Shown: positions 22,503 to 29,992 of the stretch, one piece after another
Layout: every line of letters starts with the position of its first letter
Position numbering within the stretch: the first letter of the stretch is position 1
Source: Bacteroidota bacterium
GTDB lineage: Bacteria > Bacteroidota > Bacteroidia > Flavobacteriales > Flavobacteriaceae
Direction of reading: 5' to 3'
Assembly (NCBI GenBank): GCA_023390775.1
Contig: JAEWCF010000063.1
Coordinates: 1 to 30,405, forward strand
Length of the DNA stretch: 30,405 nucleotides
Made by a program: the position numbers and the translations under genes
The notes under the pieces: generated by a model
Databases searched by the model: none
What the model was told of the DNA's origin: nothing
Seen by the model: only the letters and a program-made list of their open reading frames with translations

Positions 22503-24167
22503 ATGAAGAAGTATAAATTTACAGGCCTTGCCATGCTCGCCTTTTCCCTGGGGTTTGCCCAGGATGTGGACCAGGCCAGGAAGGCCATCGATGCCGAGCA
22601 GTACGAGAAAGCCAAGACCATCCTTAAACAAACGGTTGCCGCGAAGCCTTCCAATGGGCGCGCATTCTTTTTGCTTGGTACCATTTACATGAAACAGGAC
22701 CAGGCCGATTCGGCCAAGATATTTTTTGACAAAGGGCTTGCCGCCGCCGAGGCTGGAAAGTTGAACTATATCGGCCTTGGCCAGATCGAACTTGACAAGG
22801 GCAACCTGGCCGGTGCGCAGTCAAACTTCGCTCAGGCCACAAAGGACATGAAAAAGAAAGAGACTGAGGAGTTGGTTTATGTTGCCCGCGCCTACATGTC
22901 TGCGGATAAACCCGATTACAAGGCTGCAATCGCCACCCTTACCCGCGCGAAATCTGCAAATCCCAATGATGCACAGGTATTGCTCGCCCTCGGGGACGCG
23001 TACTATGGAGACAAGCAGCAAAATGAGGCTTACGTAGCTTATCGCGATGCGTTTGCCGCCGATAATTCATTGATCCGCGCCAAAATGCAGCAGGGCGTCC
23101 TGTTAAAAGGTGCACGGTCTTTCCCGGAGGCGGTCAAAAATTACGAAAGCGTGATTGCCAGCAATGCGAACTATGGGCCCGTGTATCGTGAATTGGCCGA
23201 GACCTACTACCTGTGGGGAAACAACGAGCCTAAAAAATACAATGAGTACATCCAGAAAGCGCTTCAATATTACGAGAAATATATGAGCCTCACGGATTAT
23301 TCCCTCTCATCTCGCATGCGTCACGCCGATTTTTTGATCCTTGCCAAGGATTACAAAGCGCTGGAAGCGGAGGCCAACAAGATGAAAGAGCTGGACAACG
23401 TGAATCCGAGGATTCTTCGCTACCTGGGATACTCCGCTTATGAAAACGGCAACCCGGCTACTGCGATTTCGTCTTTGGAGCAATTCATAAAGGATCCGAA
23501 AAACAAGGTGATCGCACGTGATTATATGTATTTGGGATTGGCCAAGCTGAAACAGGCGAGCACGCCGGGACAGCCGCTTAATGTCGCCCAGTTTGATGCC
23601 GGAGTGGCAGATATCCGCAAGTCCGTGGAAATGGAACCAACCATGACCTATGATCTCAGTGAATTGGGCAAATCTTTTTTTGACCAGAAGTTGTTCCGAG
23701 AGGCAGCAGCCATTTACGAGATTGCTGTTATGAATGAACAGTCCAAGAATTATCTGCAGGATTTGTTCTATTACGGTTACGCGCTGTATTATGCTAACAA
23801 CCGCAAGGATGTGAAACCGGACATGGCTGCCGTGAAAAAAGCTGAGGAAGCGTTTGCGAAAGTAGCCGAGGCCTCGCCTACAACGCAGGATGCACATTTG
23901 TTCAGGGCGAGGGCGAACAGCCTAATGGAAGTCAATGACGCCATGGCTAAAAGCTATGAGGATTACATCCGAATTGTCACCGAAAAAGGCGCCGAAGAAC
24001 TCGCGAAGGAGGCAACCAAGAAAAAGTTGGTGGAAGCCTACAACAACATAGGTGCCTATTACGCGGCCATCAATGACAAGGCAAAGGCCAGGGAAAATTT
24101 CAATAAAGCCCTTGCGCTTGTGCCCGGCGACCAGTTTGCAAGCCAATCGTTGAAAGCTCTGAATTAA
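22503..24167 (+). CDS. Exported tetratricopeptide-repeat protein
   Basis: A 554-aa protein with signal peptide MKKYKFTGLAMLAFSLGFAQ, then helical repeats over the full length. TPR-type units are clear at about 22-55 (DVDQARKAIDAEQYEKAKTI), 55-90 and 125-165, and at the C-terminus (YNNIGAYYAAINDKAKARENFNKALAL, about 515-545). It is the last gene before a strong terminator and probably part of the exbB-tonB unit, since gaps are only 10 nt. Its periplasmic location makes a scaffold role possible; partners are unknown. Confidence 0.88.
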   Translation: MKKYKFTGLAMLAFSLGFAQDVDQARKAIDAEQYEKAKTILKQTVAAKPSNGRAFFLLGTIYMKQDQADSAKIFFDKGLAAAEAGKLNYIGLGQIELDKGNLAGAQSNFAQATKDMKKKETEELVYVARAYMSADKPDYKAAIATLTRAKSANPNDAQVLLALGDAYYGDKQQNEAYVAYRDAFAADNSLIRAKMQQGVLLKGARSFPEAVKNYESVIASNANYGPVYRELAETYYLWGNNEPKKYNEYIQKALQYYEKYMSLTDYSLSSRMRHADFLILAKDYKALEAEANKMKELDNVNPRILRYLGYSAYENGNPATAISSLEQFIKDPKNKVIARDYMYLGLAKLKQASTPGQPLNVAQFDAGVADIRKSVEMEPTMTYDLSELGKSFFDQKLFREAAAIYEIAVMNEQSKNYLQDLFYYGYALYYANNRKDVKPDMAAVKKAEEAFAKVAEASPTTQDAHLFRARANSLMEVNDAMAKSYEDYIRIVTEKGAEELAKEATKKKLVEAYNNIGAYYAAINDKAKARENFNKALALVPGDQFASQSLKALN

Positions 24168-24174
24168 TATCAAG

Positions 24175-24198
24175 ACCGCCTCCAGGGGCGGTTTTTTT
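24175..24198 (+). terminator. Rho-independent terminator after the TPR gene
   Basis: ACCGCC (24175-24180) pairs with GGCGGT (24187-24192) around TCCAGG and runs into seven T residues. It lies 8 nt after the TPR stop and ends the exbB-tonB-TPR operon. Confidence 0.85.
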
Positions 24199-24212
24199 GT
24201 GGAATGATGCCC

Positions 24213-24245
24213 TTGCAGGCGCTCCAAAAAAGAATATTATCTTTG
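24213..24245 (+). promoter_or_regulatory. Promoter of queE
   Basis: TTG (24213-24215) and TATCTTTG (24238-24245, perfect -7 match) are separated by 22 nt. The predicted start leaves a leader of about 10 nt before the ATG at 24262. Confidence 0.55.
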
Positions 24246-24261
24246 CACCTTATTTGAAGCC

Positions 24262-24894
24262 ATGTTGGAATTGGAAGTCAAGAAGTTGGTAGAAATGGGG
24301 AGGATGCTTCCGCTGATGGAGGAGTTTTATACGATTCAGGGCGAAGGATTCCACACGGGCCGCGCTGCCTATTTCATTCGTGTGGGCGGATGCGATGTGG
24401 GATGCCACTGGTGCGATGTGAAGGAAAGCTGGGACGCCAACCTTCATCCTCCGACGAATGTCGATATCATCGCGCAGAATGCCTCCCGCCATTCCGAAAC
24501 GGTGGTGGTGACCGGGGGCGAGCCACTTTCATGGAATATGTTCCCCTTGACCGATGCCCTGCGAAGCGCCCATCTCAAGATCCATATCGAGACATCCGGG
24601 GCGTATGATGTCACCGGCGACTGGGACTGGTTTTGCCTGAGCCCCAAAAAGACCAAACTTCCTACCCGACAGGCTTATGACCGTGCCGATGAACTCAAGG
24701 TTATCGTCCATAACCGTCACGATTTTGAATTTGCAGAACAGCAGGCCGCCCTTGTCAATCCCGCTGCCGTTCTTTTCCTGCAACCCGAATGGAGCAAGCG
24801 CGACCTGATGACACCTTTGATCGTAGATTATGTCATGAATAATCCAAAATGGCGCATTTCATTGCAGACCCATAAATACCTTAACATTCCTTGA
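24262..24894 (+). CDS. queE: 7-carboxy-7-deazaguanine synthase
   Basis: A 210-aa radical SAM enzyme of the preQ0/queuosine pathway that contracts carboxytetrahydropterin to 7-carboxy-7-deazaguanine. The 4Fe-4S cysteines are C44, C48 and C51 in GCDVGCHWCD, the short CX3CX2C form. Other marks are FYTIQGEGFHTGRAAYFIR (22-40) and the SAM-binding TGGEP (84-88). The first ATG fits the expected N-terminus and promoter position, although internal Met12 and Met15 are possible starts. It complements queA in this window. Other queuosine genes are not seen. Confidence 0.95.
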   Translation: MLELEVKKLVEMGRMLPLMEEFYTIQGEGFHTGRAAYFIRVGGCDVGCHWCDVKESWDANLHPPTNVDIIAQNASRHSETVVVTGGEPLSWNMFPLTDALRSAHLKIHIETSGAYDVTGDWDWFCLSPKKTKLPTRQAYDRADELKVIVHNRHDFEFAEQQAALVNPAAVLFLQPEWSKRDLMTPLIVDYVMNNPKWRISLQTHKYLNIP

Positions 24895-25271
24895 AAAAAC
24901 TATTGCTAATCCTATTCCTGTCTTGCGGCTTATTGCAGGCCAACTCGCAAGAATTGCTTATGGACACTGAAGATGTCCTTCCCGCCGATTTTATCGAACC
25001 GCGTTTTGGATCGGGAGGCTTCGGTGAATTTTACGATTTTGTCAAGAGCAATTTCGATTTTTCGAAAGTAAAGCAAAAAGGAAGCATCATTACCTCGTTC
25101 GCCATTTCGGACAAGGGTGATTTGACCGATATCAGGATTGTCAAGTTTGACGATGTTGCCGCTGCCGGCGAAATGATCCGTGTCCTGAAACTTTCGCCTA
25201 AGTGGAAACCCGCAATTCAAGCCGGGAAACCCGTAAAAACGCGACTCAAGCTGCCATTTCAATTTAATTGA
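24891..25271 (+). CDS. Exported stand-alone TonB C-terminal domain protein
   Basis: A 126-aa protein with a signal peptide (about 1-19, ending LLQANSQ) and one TonB-C domain (about 45-126). The domain parallels that of TonB in this window: GDLTDIRIVKF against GSLTDIKVVRD, and IRVLKLSPKWKPAI against IRVLKSAPKWIPGE. There is no membrane anchor or proline spacer, so it should be soluble in the periplasm. The start is a TTG overlapping the queE TGA by 4 bases; the next ATG would remove the signal peptide. Function is unknown; it could bind TonB boxes or occupy TonB partners. Confidence 0.8.
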   Translation: MKKLLLILFLSCGLLQANSQELLMDTEDVLPADFIEPRFGSGGFGEFYDFVKSNFDFSKVKQKGSIITSFAISDKGDLTDIRIVKFDDVAAAGEMIRVLKLSPKWKPAIQAGKPVKTRLKLPFQFN

Positions 25272-25284
25272 AAATAAAATTATT

Positions 25285-25292
25285 TACATTAG
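25285..25292 (+). promoter_or_regulatory. Possible -7 element of the DUF2059 gene
   Basis: TACATTAG is one mismatch from TAnnTTTG, 18 nt before the ATG at 25311. The nearest TTG (25268-25270) is only 14 nt upstream, so the match is weak. Confidence 0.3.
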
Positions 25293-25310
25293 CGGCTTAA
25301 ATTCAATATT

Positions 25311-25715
25311 ATGAAAAAAGCACTATTCGTTATCGCCTTTGCAATGGCCACTCAATTTGGTTTTGCCCAGGACGATGCATACAAGAAAGATGTCATGAAA
25401 GTCATTGAGCTCAATGGCTCGGCGGCGCAGATGAAGATGGCGAAAGACCAAATCCTGAAAATGATCCCGGCCGAGAAGCAGGCCGCTTTCCTCGTGGAGT
25501 TCGACGCATCGTTGCCTTCGCTTTATGACAAGCTCGTAAAGGTTTATAATGAGGTGTACACCAAGGACGATATCAAGGCCATCCTGGCGTTTTACGAGAC
25601 ACCGATCGGCAAAAAGATGACCGCCAAGTCCGGCGAAATTGCCGAGAAATCACAGGCAGCCGGCCAGGAATGGGGCATGGGCCTTCAGGCAATGATGATG
25701 AAATACATGCAGTAA
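25311..25715 (+). CDS. Exported DUF2059 protein
   Basis: A 134-aa protein with signal peptide MKKALFVIAFAMATQFGFAQ and a small all-helical domain. The DUF2059 core is YTKDDIKAILAFYETPIGKKM (about 83-103), with a following helix of alternating Lys/Glu. The C-terminus is Met-rich (MGMGLQAMMMKYMQ). The family is widespread in periplasms, with no defined function. It is followed by a strong terminator, so probably monocistronic or co-transcribed with the upstream TonB-domain gene 39 nt away. Confidence 0.88.
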   Translation: MKKALFVIAFAMATQFGFAQDDAYKKDVMKVIELNGSAAQMKMAKDQILKMIPAEKQAAFLVEFDASLPSLYDKLVKVYNEVYTKDDIKAILAFYETPIGKKMTAKSGEIAEKSQAAGQEWGMGLQAMMMKYMQ

Positions 25716-25734
25716 GATCTTTTACCAATAAATG

Positions 25735-25759
25735 AGCCCGGTTTTTACCGGGCTTTTTT
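25735..25759. terminator. Rho-independent terminator shared by convergent genes
   Basis: AGCCCGGT (25735-25742) pairs perfectly with ACCGGGCT (25747-25754) around TTTT and runs into a T-tract to 25759 on the plus strand. The stop codon of the minus-strand methyltransferase (25758-25760) lies in the T-tract, so the hairpin is directly downstream of both genes. Confidence 0.85.
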
Positions 25760-26456
25760 ATTTTACCGAAAGTCTTGCCAAATAATCATAGTGCGTGCCG
25801 TCAATGACTTTTTCACATATCAGGCCGCAGGCGCCGGCGTACTGTTGCATTAGATCGAAAGGTACGTAGAGCCAGGGAAAGGGAACTTCTTCAATCCCCT
25901 TGTAGCTAAGGTAAAAAATCAATTCGCCGTAAAACCCTTCGGCCGGGATGCGGTAGCTGCCGTCTTTTTCCTCGAACATATAAATGATGTCCGAACTGTC
26001 GATCAGAATCTGGCCGCCGGGCGCCATGAGCGATTTCAGTTTTAAAAGGAAATCGGGGAGTTTATCGATTTTACCGCAAATTCCTGTCCCGTTCATGAGT
26101 AGCAGGATGGTGTCAAATCGGCCGTCCATCTGCATTATGTCTGCTACCGCGGCATTCCTGACACCACGCAACCTTGCCGTTTCAACGGCATTGGGCGAGA
26201 TGTCGATGGCTGTCACCGAAAGGTCCCGCGCCTGCAATTCGAGGGCATGGCAACCCGAACCGCAACCCACGTCCAGGACCGTTCCGCGTGACAATTCGAT
26301 CGCCTTTTGCTCGATGGAAGGCATCTCGTCAAAAGTGCGGAAGAGATATTTTACATCGAGTTCATCATCATCCGAAATGGACGTACTGGTCATCAGTTTT
26401 CCCCTGAATTTTCCGAGCTGATGATCAAGCATCGCCCTGCCCAAAATATCTTTCAT
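25758..26456 (-). CDS. Class I SAM-dependent methyltransferase
   Basis: A 232-aa protein. Motif I is VLDVGCGSGCHALEL (60-74), followed by an acidic motif II region (SVTAIDISPNAVE) and an FDTILLLMNGTGICG motif IV region. The substrate cannot be read from the sequence. Start chosen: ATG at 26456 (MKDILGRAML). The open frame extends 60 bases further upstream but would overlap the divergent gene. The start is 22 nt from that of the YkgJ-type gene, so the two divergent promoters must overlap. Confidence 0.85.
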   Translation of the reverse strand: MKDILGRAMLDHQLGKFRGKLMTSTSISDDDELDVKYLFRTFDEMPSIEQKAIELSRGTVLDVGCGSGCHALELQARDLSVTAIDISPNAVETARLRGVRNAAVADIMQMDGRFDTILLLMNGTGICGKIDKLPDFLLKLKSLMAPGGQILIDSSDIIYMFEEKDGSYRIPAEGFYGELIFYLSYKGIEEVPFPWLYVPFDLMQQYAGACGLICEKVIDGTHYDYLARLSVK

Positions 26457-26466
26457 CGGTTTTGCA

Positions 26467-26474
26467 TAATTTTG
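26467..26474 (+). promoter_or_regulatory. -7 element placed for a leaderless transcript of the YkgJ-type gene
   Basis: TAATTTTG is a perfect TAnnTTTG match ending exactly 4 nt before the ATG at 26479, as at rsgA and the aroG-type gene. The linker CCGG is identical to that at the aroG-type gene. Confidence 0.5.
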
Positions 26475-26478
26475 CCGG

Positions 26479-26973
26479 ATGGACAAGCGGATCGTGCAGC
26501 TGGCGGCAATGGCCAAAGATAAGCATCAGGAAAACAGGAAGTATTTTGAAAAGCTAAAAAAGAAGGTTCCCAAAAACCTTGATTTGGTGATGCAGGAGCT
26601 ACATGCCGATGAATTCGCGTCCACCGATTGCCTGACGTGCGCCAATTGCTGCAAGACAACAGGCCCGCTGTTTACCGACAACGATGTCGAGCGGATTTCA
26701 AAACACCTCAAAAAAAAACCGCAGCAATTCATTGTCGAATTCCTGCGGGTTGATGAAGATGGCGACCGGGTTTTGAAACAGGCGCCGTGTGCTTTTTTGA
26801 CTTCCGACAATTATTGCCTGATCTACGATGTCCGGCCCAAGGCGTGCCGGGAGTATCCCCACACCGATCGGAAAAAGTTTCAGCAAATTGCCAACCTGAC
26901 ACTTAAGAATGTCGAGATGTGCCCGGCGGCGTACAATATTGTGGAACGGATGAAGAAGCGCCTTCCGCTCTAG
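26479..26973 (+). CDS. YkgJ-family cysteine cluster protein
   Basis: A 164-aa soluble protein with the clustered cysteines of the YkgJ/CxxCxxCC family: C51, C54, C57, C58, then C104, C113, C123 and C148. The family is thought to bind zinc or iron-sulfur clusters. The N-terminal ~45 residues are basic and helical. The stop shares bases with that of the convergent small ORF. Function is unknown beyond metal binding. Confidence 0.9.
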   Translation: MDKRIVQLAAMAKDKHQENRKYFEKLKKKVPKNLDLVMQELHADEFASTDCLTCANCCKTTGPLFTDNDVERISKHLKKKPQQFIVEFLRVDEDGDRVLKQAPCAFLTSDNYCLIYDVRPKACREYPHTDRKKFQQIANLTLKNVEMCPAAYNIVERMKKRLPL

Positions 26974-27191
26974 ACGAACATGTGTTCCTCATTGAGATGC
27001 CGGTTTTCATTGGTTTTGCCTACTTTTTCGGCAAGTGAATTCAGCCATTGCTCAACGTATTCCAGCATTTTCTCCAGCCATTTTTTTCCCTCGGTCATAT
27101 ATTCGAGCGCGGTATCCAGGAAAGAATCAATCGTGGACAAAAGCCCCTTGATCTTGTCCAGGTAATGAAGAATTGTTTCGGCAGTTTTCAT
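26970..27191 (-). CDS. Small helical hypothetical protein
   Basis: A 73-aa ORF with no recognised family. The sequence is amphipathic and probably all alpha (LHYLDKIKGLL, FLDTALEYM, WLEKMLEYVEQWL), with no signal peptide or membrane helix. Its CTAG stop overlap with the YkgJ-type gene and a near-consensus -7 (TATTTTAG at 27227-27220 on the minus strand) favour a real gene. No other ORF fills this strand interval. It could equally be a chance ORF in a GC-rich genome. Confidence 0.5.
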   Translation of the reverse strand: MKTAETILHYLDKIKGLLSTIDSFLDTALEYMTEGKKWLEKMLEYVEQWLNSLAEKVGKTNENRHLNEEHMFV

Positions 27192-27277
27192 GGTCGTCGG
27201 TTTTAATTGTTTATCCTCACTAAAATAAGGATTTGCCGCGCGAGTCCCTGCTAAAGTTTTCTTATAATTTGTGCCCG

Positions 27278-28462
27278 TCAGTTTGGATAGAGGAGGTATT
27301 TGGCCCGAATGGATTTGAACTCTGCCAGCCCGGCGGCCCAGCTTTTCCGGATTTCACCCTCCGTCATGCCGGATTCGATCTGAGCCCGCAATTCGGGCGT
27401 GCCGGCCAGTTTGACAAAGAAATTATTGAAGAATGTTTTTCTGTCTGCCGTCTTATTATACGCCTCGAGGAGCCACTTGATTTCCAATTTTTCAAGACGG
27501 CGGTGCGTGGAAAGGTCTTCGCCGTAGCAGATCTTTCCGTTGTGCATGGGGTCCTTGGCGCCCTCATTGGGTTTTGGCGTAAACGAAAAGCCCGTGTCCG
27601 GCAGATAAGGTGACCCGTAAACCTGGAATTGCTTGTTGGTGCCGCGGCCAACGCTTACATTGGTCCCTTCGAAAAAGCAAAGGCTTGCATACAGGTTGAC
27701 CGCCTGGTCGTTCGGGAGGTTTGGCGAAGGCTTGACGGGTAGCGAATAGGCCATGTCGCGGGAATAATTGGCGCAGGGAATCACGGTGAGTTTCAGTCCG
27801 TCGGCTTTTGCCCATTTTTCGCCGAGGATCATTTTTCCGTATTCGCCAATGGTCATCCCGTGCAGCACCGGTATGGGGTGCATGCCGACGAAACTCTTGT
27901 GGGCAGCGACGAGAACCGGCCCGTCGATTATGCCTTTGTTGGGGTTCGGACGATCCAGTATGATGAGCGGAAGATCACTTTCGGCGCAAGCCTCCATAAC
28001 ATAATGCAGCGTAGAAATGTAGGTATAGAACCGCGCGCCCACGTCCTGAAGGTCAAATAGTATGACGTCGATGTTTTCCAATTGGCCCCGCGAAGGTTTC
28101 TTGTTGTCGCCGTAAAGTGAAATTATCGGCAAATTGGTTTTGGTGTCGCGCCCGTCCCGAATGGCTTCGCCGGCATCGGCAGTTCCCCTGAAGCCGTGTT
28201 CGGGAGCAAAAATCGCGGTGAGATTGACCTCTTTGGAAAGCAGGAAATCAACGATGTGTCCCGAACTCACGGTTCCGGTCTGGTTGGTGACAATGCCGAC
28301 CCGTTTGCCTTTGACAAGGTTCTGGTATTGATCGAACCGTTCGGCCCCCACAATAATTTTCGCGATGGCGGGCCCGGGTTTAGGGGTGCTGGCCTGGGGC
28401 GAATTTCCGCAGCCCAGACACAGGACCGCGAGGAATAAAACCGTATTTTTGAGCCTGGCCAT
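27278..28462 (-). CDS. DUF1343 lipoprotein, NamZ-like exo-beta-N-acetylmuramidase
   Basis: A 394-aa protein from the ATG at 28462. A start ten codons upstream would put extra charged residues before the signal. The N-terminus MARLKNTVLFLAVLCLGC is a lipoprotein signal, with LGC giving a lipid-modified Cys18. DUF1343 (glycosidase family of NamZ) marks include KRVGIVTNQTG, IFAPEHGFRG with a likely catalytic acid, FDLQDVGARFYTYI, ILDRPNPN and FFEGTNVSVGRGT. Characterised relatives remove N-acetylmuramic acid from the non-reducing ends of peptidoglycan fragments. Envelope location is inferred from the lipobox. It is divergent from the permease gene with a 33-nt gap. Confidence 0.88.
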   Translation of the reverse strand: MARLKNTVLFLAVLCLGCGNSPQASTPKPGPAIAKIIVGAERFDQYQNLVKGKRVGIVTNQTGTVSSGHIVDFLLSKEVNLTAIFAPEHGFRGTADAGEAIRDGRDTKTNLPIISLYGDNKKPSRGQLENIDVILFDLQDVGARFYTYISTLHYVMEACAESDLPLIILDRPNPNKGIIDGPVLVAAHKSFVGMHPIPVLHGMTIGEYGKMILGEKWAKADGLKLTVIPCANYSRDMAYSLPVKPSPNLPNDQAVNLYASLCFFEGTNVSVGRGTNKQFQVYGSPYLPDTGFSFTPKPNEGAKDPMHNGKICYGEDLSTHRRLEKLEIKWLLEAYNKTADRKTFFNNFFVKLAGTPELRAQIESGMTEGEIRKSWAAGLAEFKSIRAKYLLYPN

Positions 28463-28495
28463 TGGCCTAAGATTGTTTAATCGCAACTGCATCGT

Positions 28496-29731
28496 GTGGA
28501 TTTAGAGTATTTTATCGCGCGCCGACTTTCCAACGCCAAAGAGCATAAAAGTAGTATTTCGGCACCAATAATAAAAATCGCGGTTTCGGCGGTTGCCATC
28601 GGCATGGTGATGATGATCGTCTCCATTGCGACGGGCATCGGGTTGCAGGAGAAAATCCGGAGCAAGGTTTCGGCATTCAACGGGCACATCCAGATTTCAA
28701 ATTACGACGACAACCAGTCTGAAGTCAGCCTCGTGCCCATCTCGATGCGGCAGGAATTCTATCCCAAATTCACTGGGGTCGACGGGATCCGGCATATTCA
28801 GGCGGTCGCGGCAAAGGCCGGGATCATCCGGACCGAGGATGCGTTTGAAGGGATTATCTTTAAGGGAATCGGCAAGGATTACGATTTCGATATCATCAGG
28901 GAGTATCTGGTGGCAGGCAAAATGCCCGATGTGAACGGAAAGCTGAACGACCAGGTCCTGATGTCTGAATTTCTGGCAAACCGGCTTCATCTGAAGGTCG
29001 GCGATAAATTCAACACCTTTTTCATGAAGGAATCGCAAAGCAAGCTTCCGAATTTGCGGGTGTTCAGGCTGACGGGGATTTATAGTTCCGGTTACAGGGA
29101 ATTTGACGGCGCTTATATCATCGGAGATATCCGGCATGTCCAGCGCATCAATCGGTGGAAGCCCGATCAAGTGGGCTCTTTCGAGGTTTTTATAGACGAT
29201 TTTGACCAGATTTCGCAAAAGGGCGAGGAGGTTTATTACCAAACGGGTTCCGAATTGAATACCGAAACCATCGTGGACAAGTATGCCTATATATTTGATT
29301 GGCTCCGGCTTTTTGACTTTAATATTATCGTGATCCTGGGCGTGATGATCATGGTGGCGACCATCAACATGATCGTGGCCCTGCTCGTCCTGATCCTGGA
29401 ACGTACGCAGATGATCGGGATTTTGAAGGCGCTGGGCGCGGGGAACGCCTCGGTCCGAAAGATATTTTTGTATAACGCACTGCATCTCATTGTCCGCGGA
29501 TTGTTTTGGGGGAATCTGATCGGCATCGGCCTGCTGGTGATTCAACGGGTGACGGGGATCGTCAAACTTAATCCCGAAAATTATTACGTGACCGAAGCTC
29601 CGGTTTATTTCAATTGGTTCTACATTCTGTTGCTGAACGTGGGCACGGTGGCGATTTGTTTGTTGGTACTGATCATTCCGTCGATGGTGATTTCGAGGAT
29701 TTCGCCGGCGAAGTCGATCAGGTTTGAGTGA
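28496..29731 (+). CDS. FtsX-like / LolE-type ABC transporter permease
   Basis: A 411-aa permease starting with GTG (M/V-DLEYFIARRL), which matches the family N-terminus; no ATG precedes it. One helix (about 24-48) is followed by a large periplasmic MacB-like domain (about 50-265) and then three C-terminal helices (about 273-302, 323-345 and 372-400). The final stretch PSMVISRISPAKSIRFE is typical of LolC/LolE-type permeases. The partner ATPase (LolD-like) is not in the window. A role in lipoprotein release to the outer membrane is likely but unproven. Confidence 0.9.
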   Translation: MDLEYFIARRLSNAKEHKSSISAPIIKIAVSAVAIGMVMMIVSIATGIGLQEKIRSKVSAFNGHIQISNYDDNQSEVSLVPISMRQEFYPKFTGVDGIRHIQAVAAKAGIIRTEDAFEGIIFKGIGKDYDFDIIREYLVAGKMPDVNGKLNDQVLMSEFLANRLHLKVGDKFNTFFMKESQSKLPNLRVFRLTGIYSSGYREFDGAYIIGDIRHVQRINRWKPDQVGSFEVFIDDFDQISQKGEEVYYQTGSELNTETIVDKYAYIFDWLRLFDFNIIVILGVMIMVATINMIVALLVLILERTQMIGILKALGAGNASVRKIFLYNALHLIVRGLFWGNLIGIGLLVIQRVTGIVKLNPENYYVTEAPVYFNWFYILLLNVGTVAICLLVLIIPSMVISRISPAKSIRFE

Positions 29732-29744
29732 GGATATTGTCGCG

Positions 29745-29765
29745 TGTCGAATGTCGAATGTCGAA
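29745..29765. repeat. Three perfect tandem copies of TGTCGAA
   Basis: Three contiguous 7-bp units lie 13 nt after the permease stop. The unit length is the same as in the arrays at 9726-9884 but the sequence differs. Coupled with the array at 29860-29893, it brackets a ~94-bp spacer. Confidence 0.8.
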
Positions 29766-29859
29766 CGGAGCTGCTCGAGGTCATATCAATATCTATTAAT
29801 GTTCATTCGCTTTTTGGACATTTTAGTTTCTCCAATGTCCTCGATTAGCGCAAGACAAA

Positions 29860-29893
29860 CTGAAAGCTGAAAGCTCACAGCTGACAGCTCAAG
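29860..29893. repeat. Degenerate 7-bp tandem repeat (CTGAAAG type)
   Basis: Units read CTGAAAG, CTGAAAG, CTCACAG, CTGACAG and a partial CTCAAG. The minus-strand open frame across this DNA is low-complexity and an artefact of the repeats. The array ends about 70 nt upstream of the first rRNA promoter. Confidence 0.75.
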
Positions 29894-29962
29894 TTTAATC
29901 CTTGCAATTGAGCTCATTAGCATTATCGCCAAAAAATATTTCAAAAAAACCTTCGTTATCCC

Positions 29963-29992
29963 TTGCACAAATGAAAAAGCGGCGTACTTTTG
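29963..29992 (+). promoter_or_regulatory. rRNA promoter P1
   Basis: TTG (29963-29965) and TACTTTTG (29985-29992) are spaced 19 nt apart and followed by CACCCGC. An A-rich tract (29931-29957), resembling an UP element, precedes it. Confidence 0.75.
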
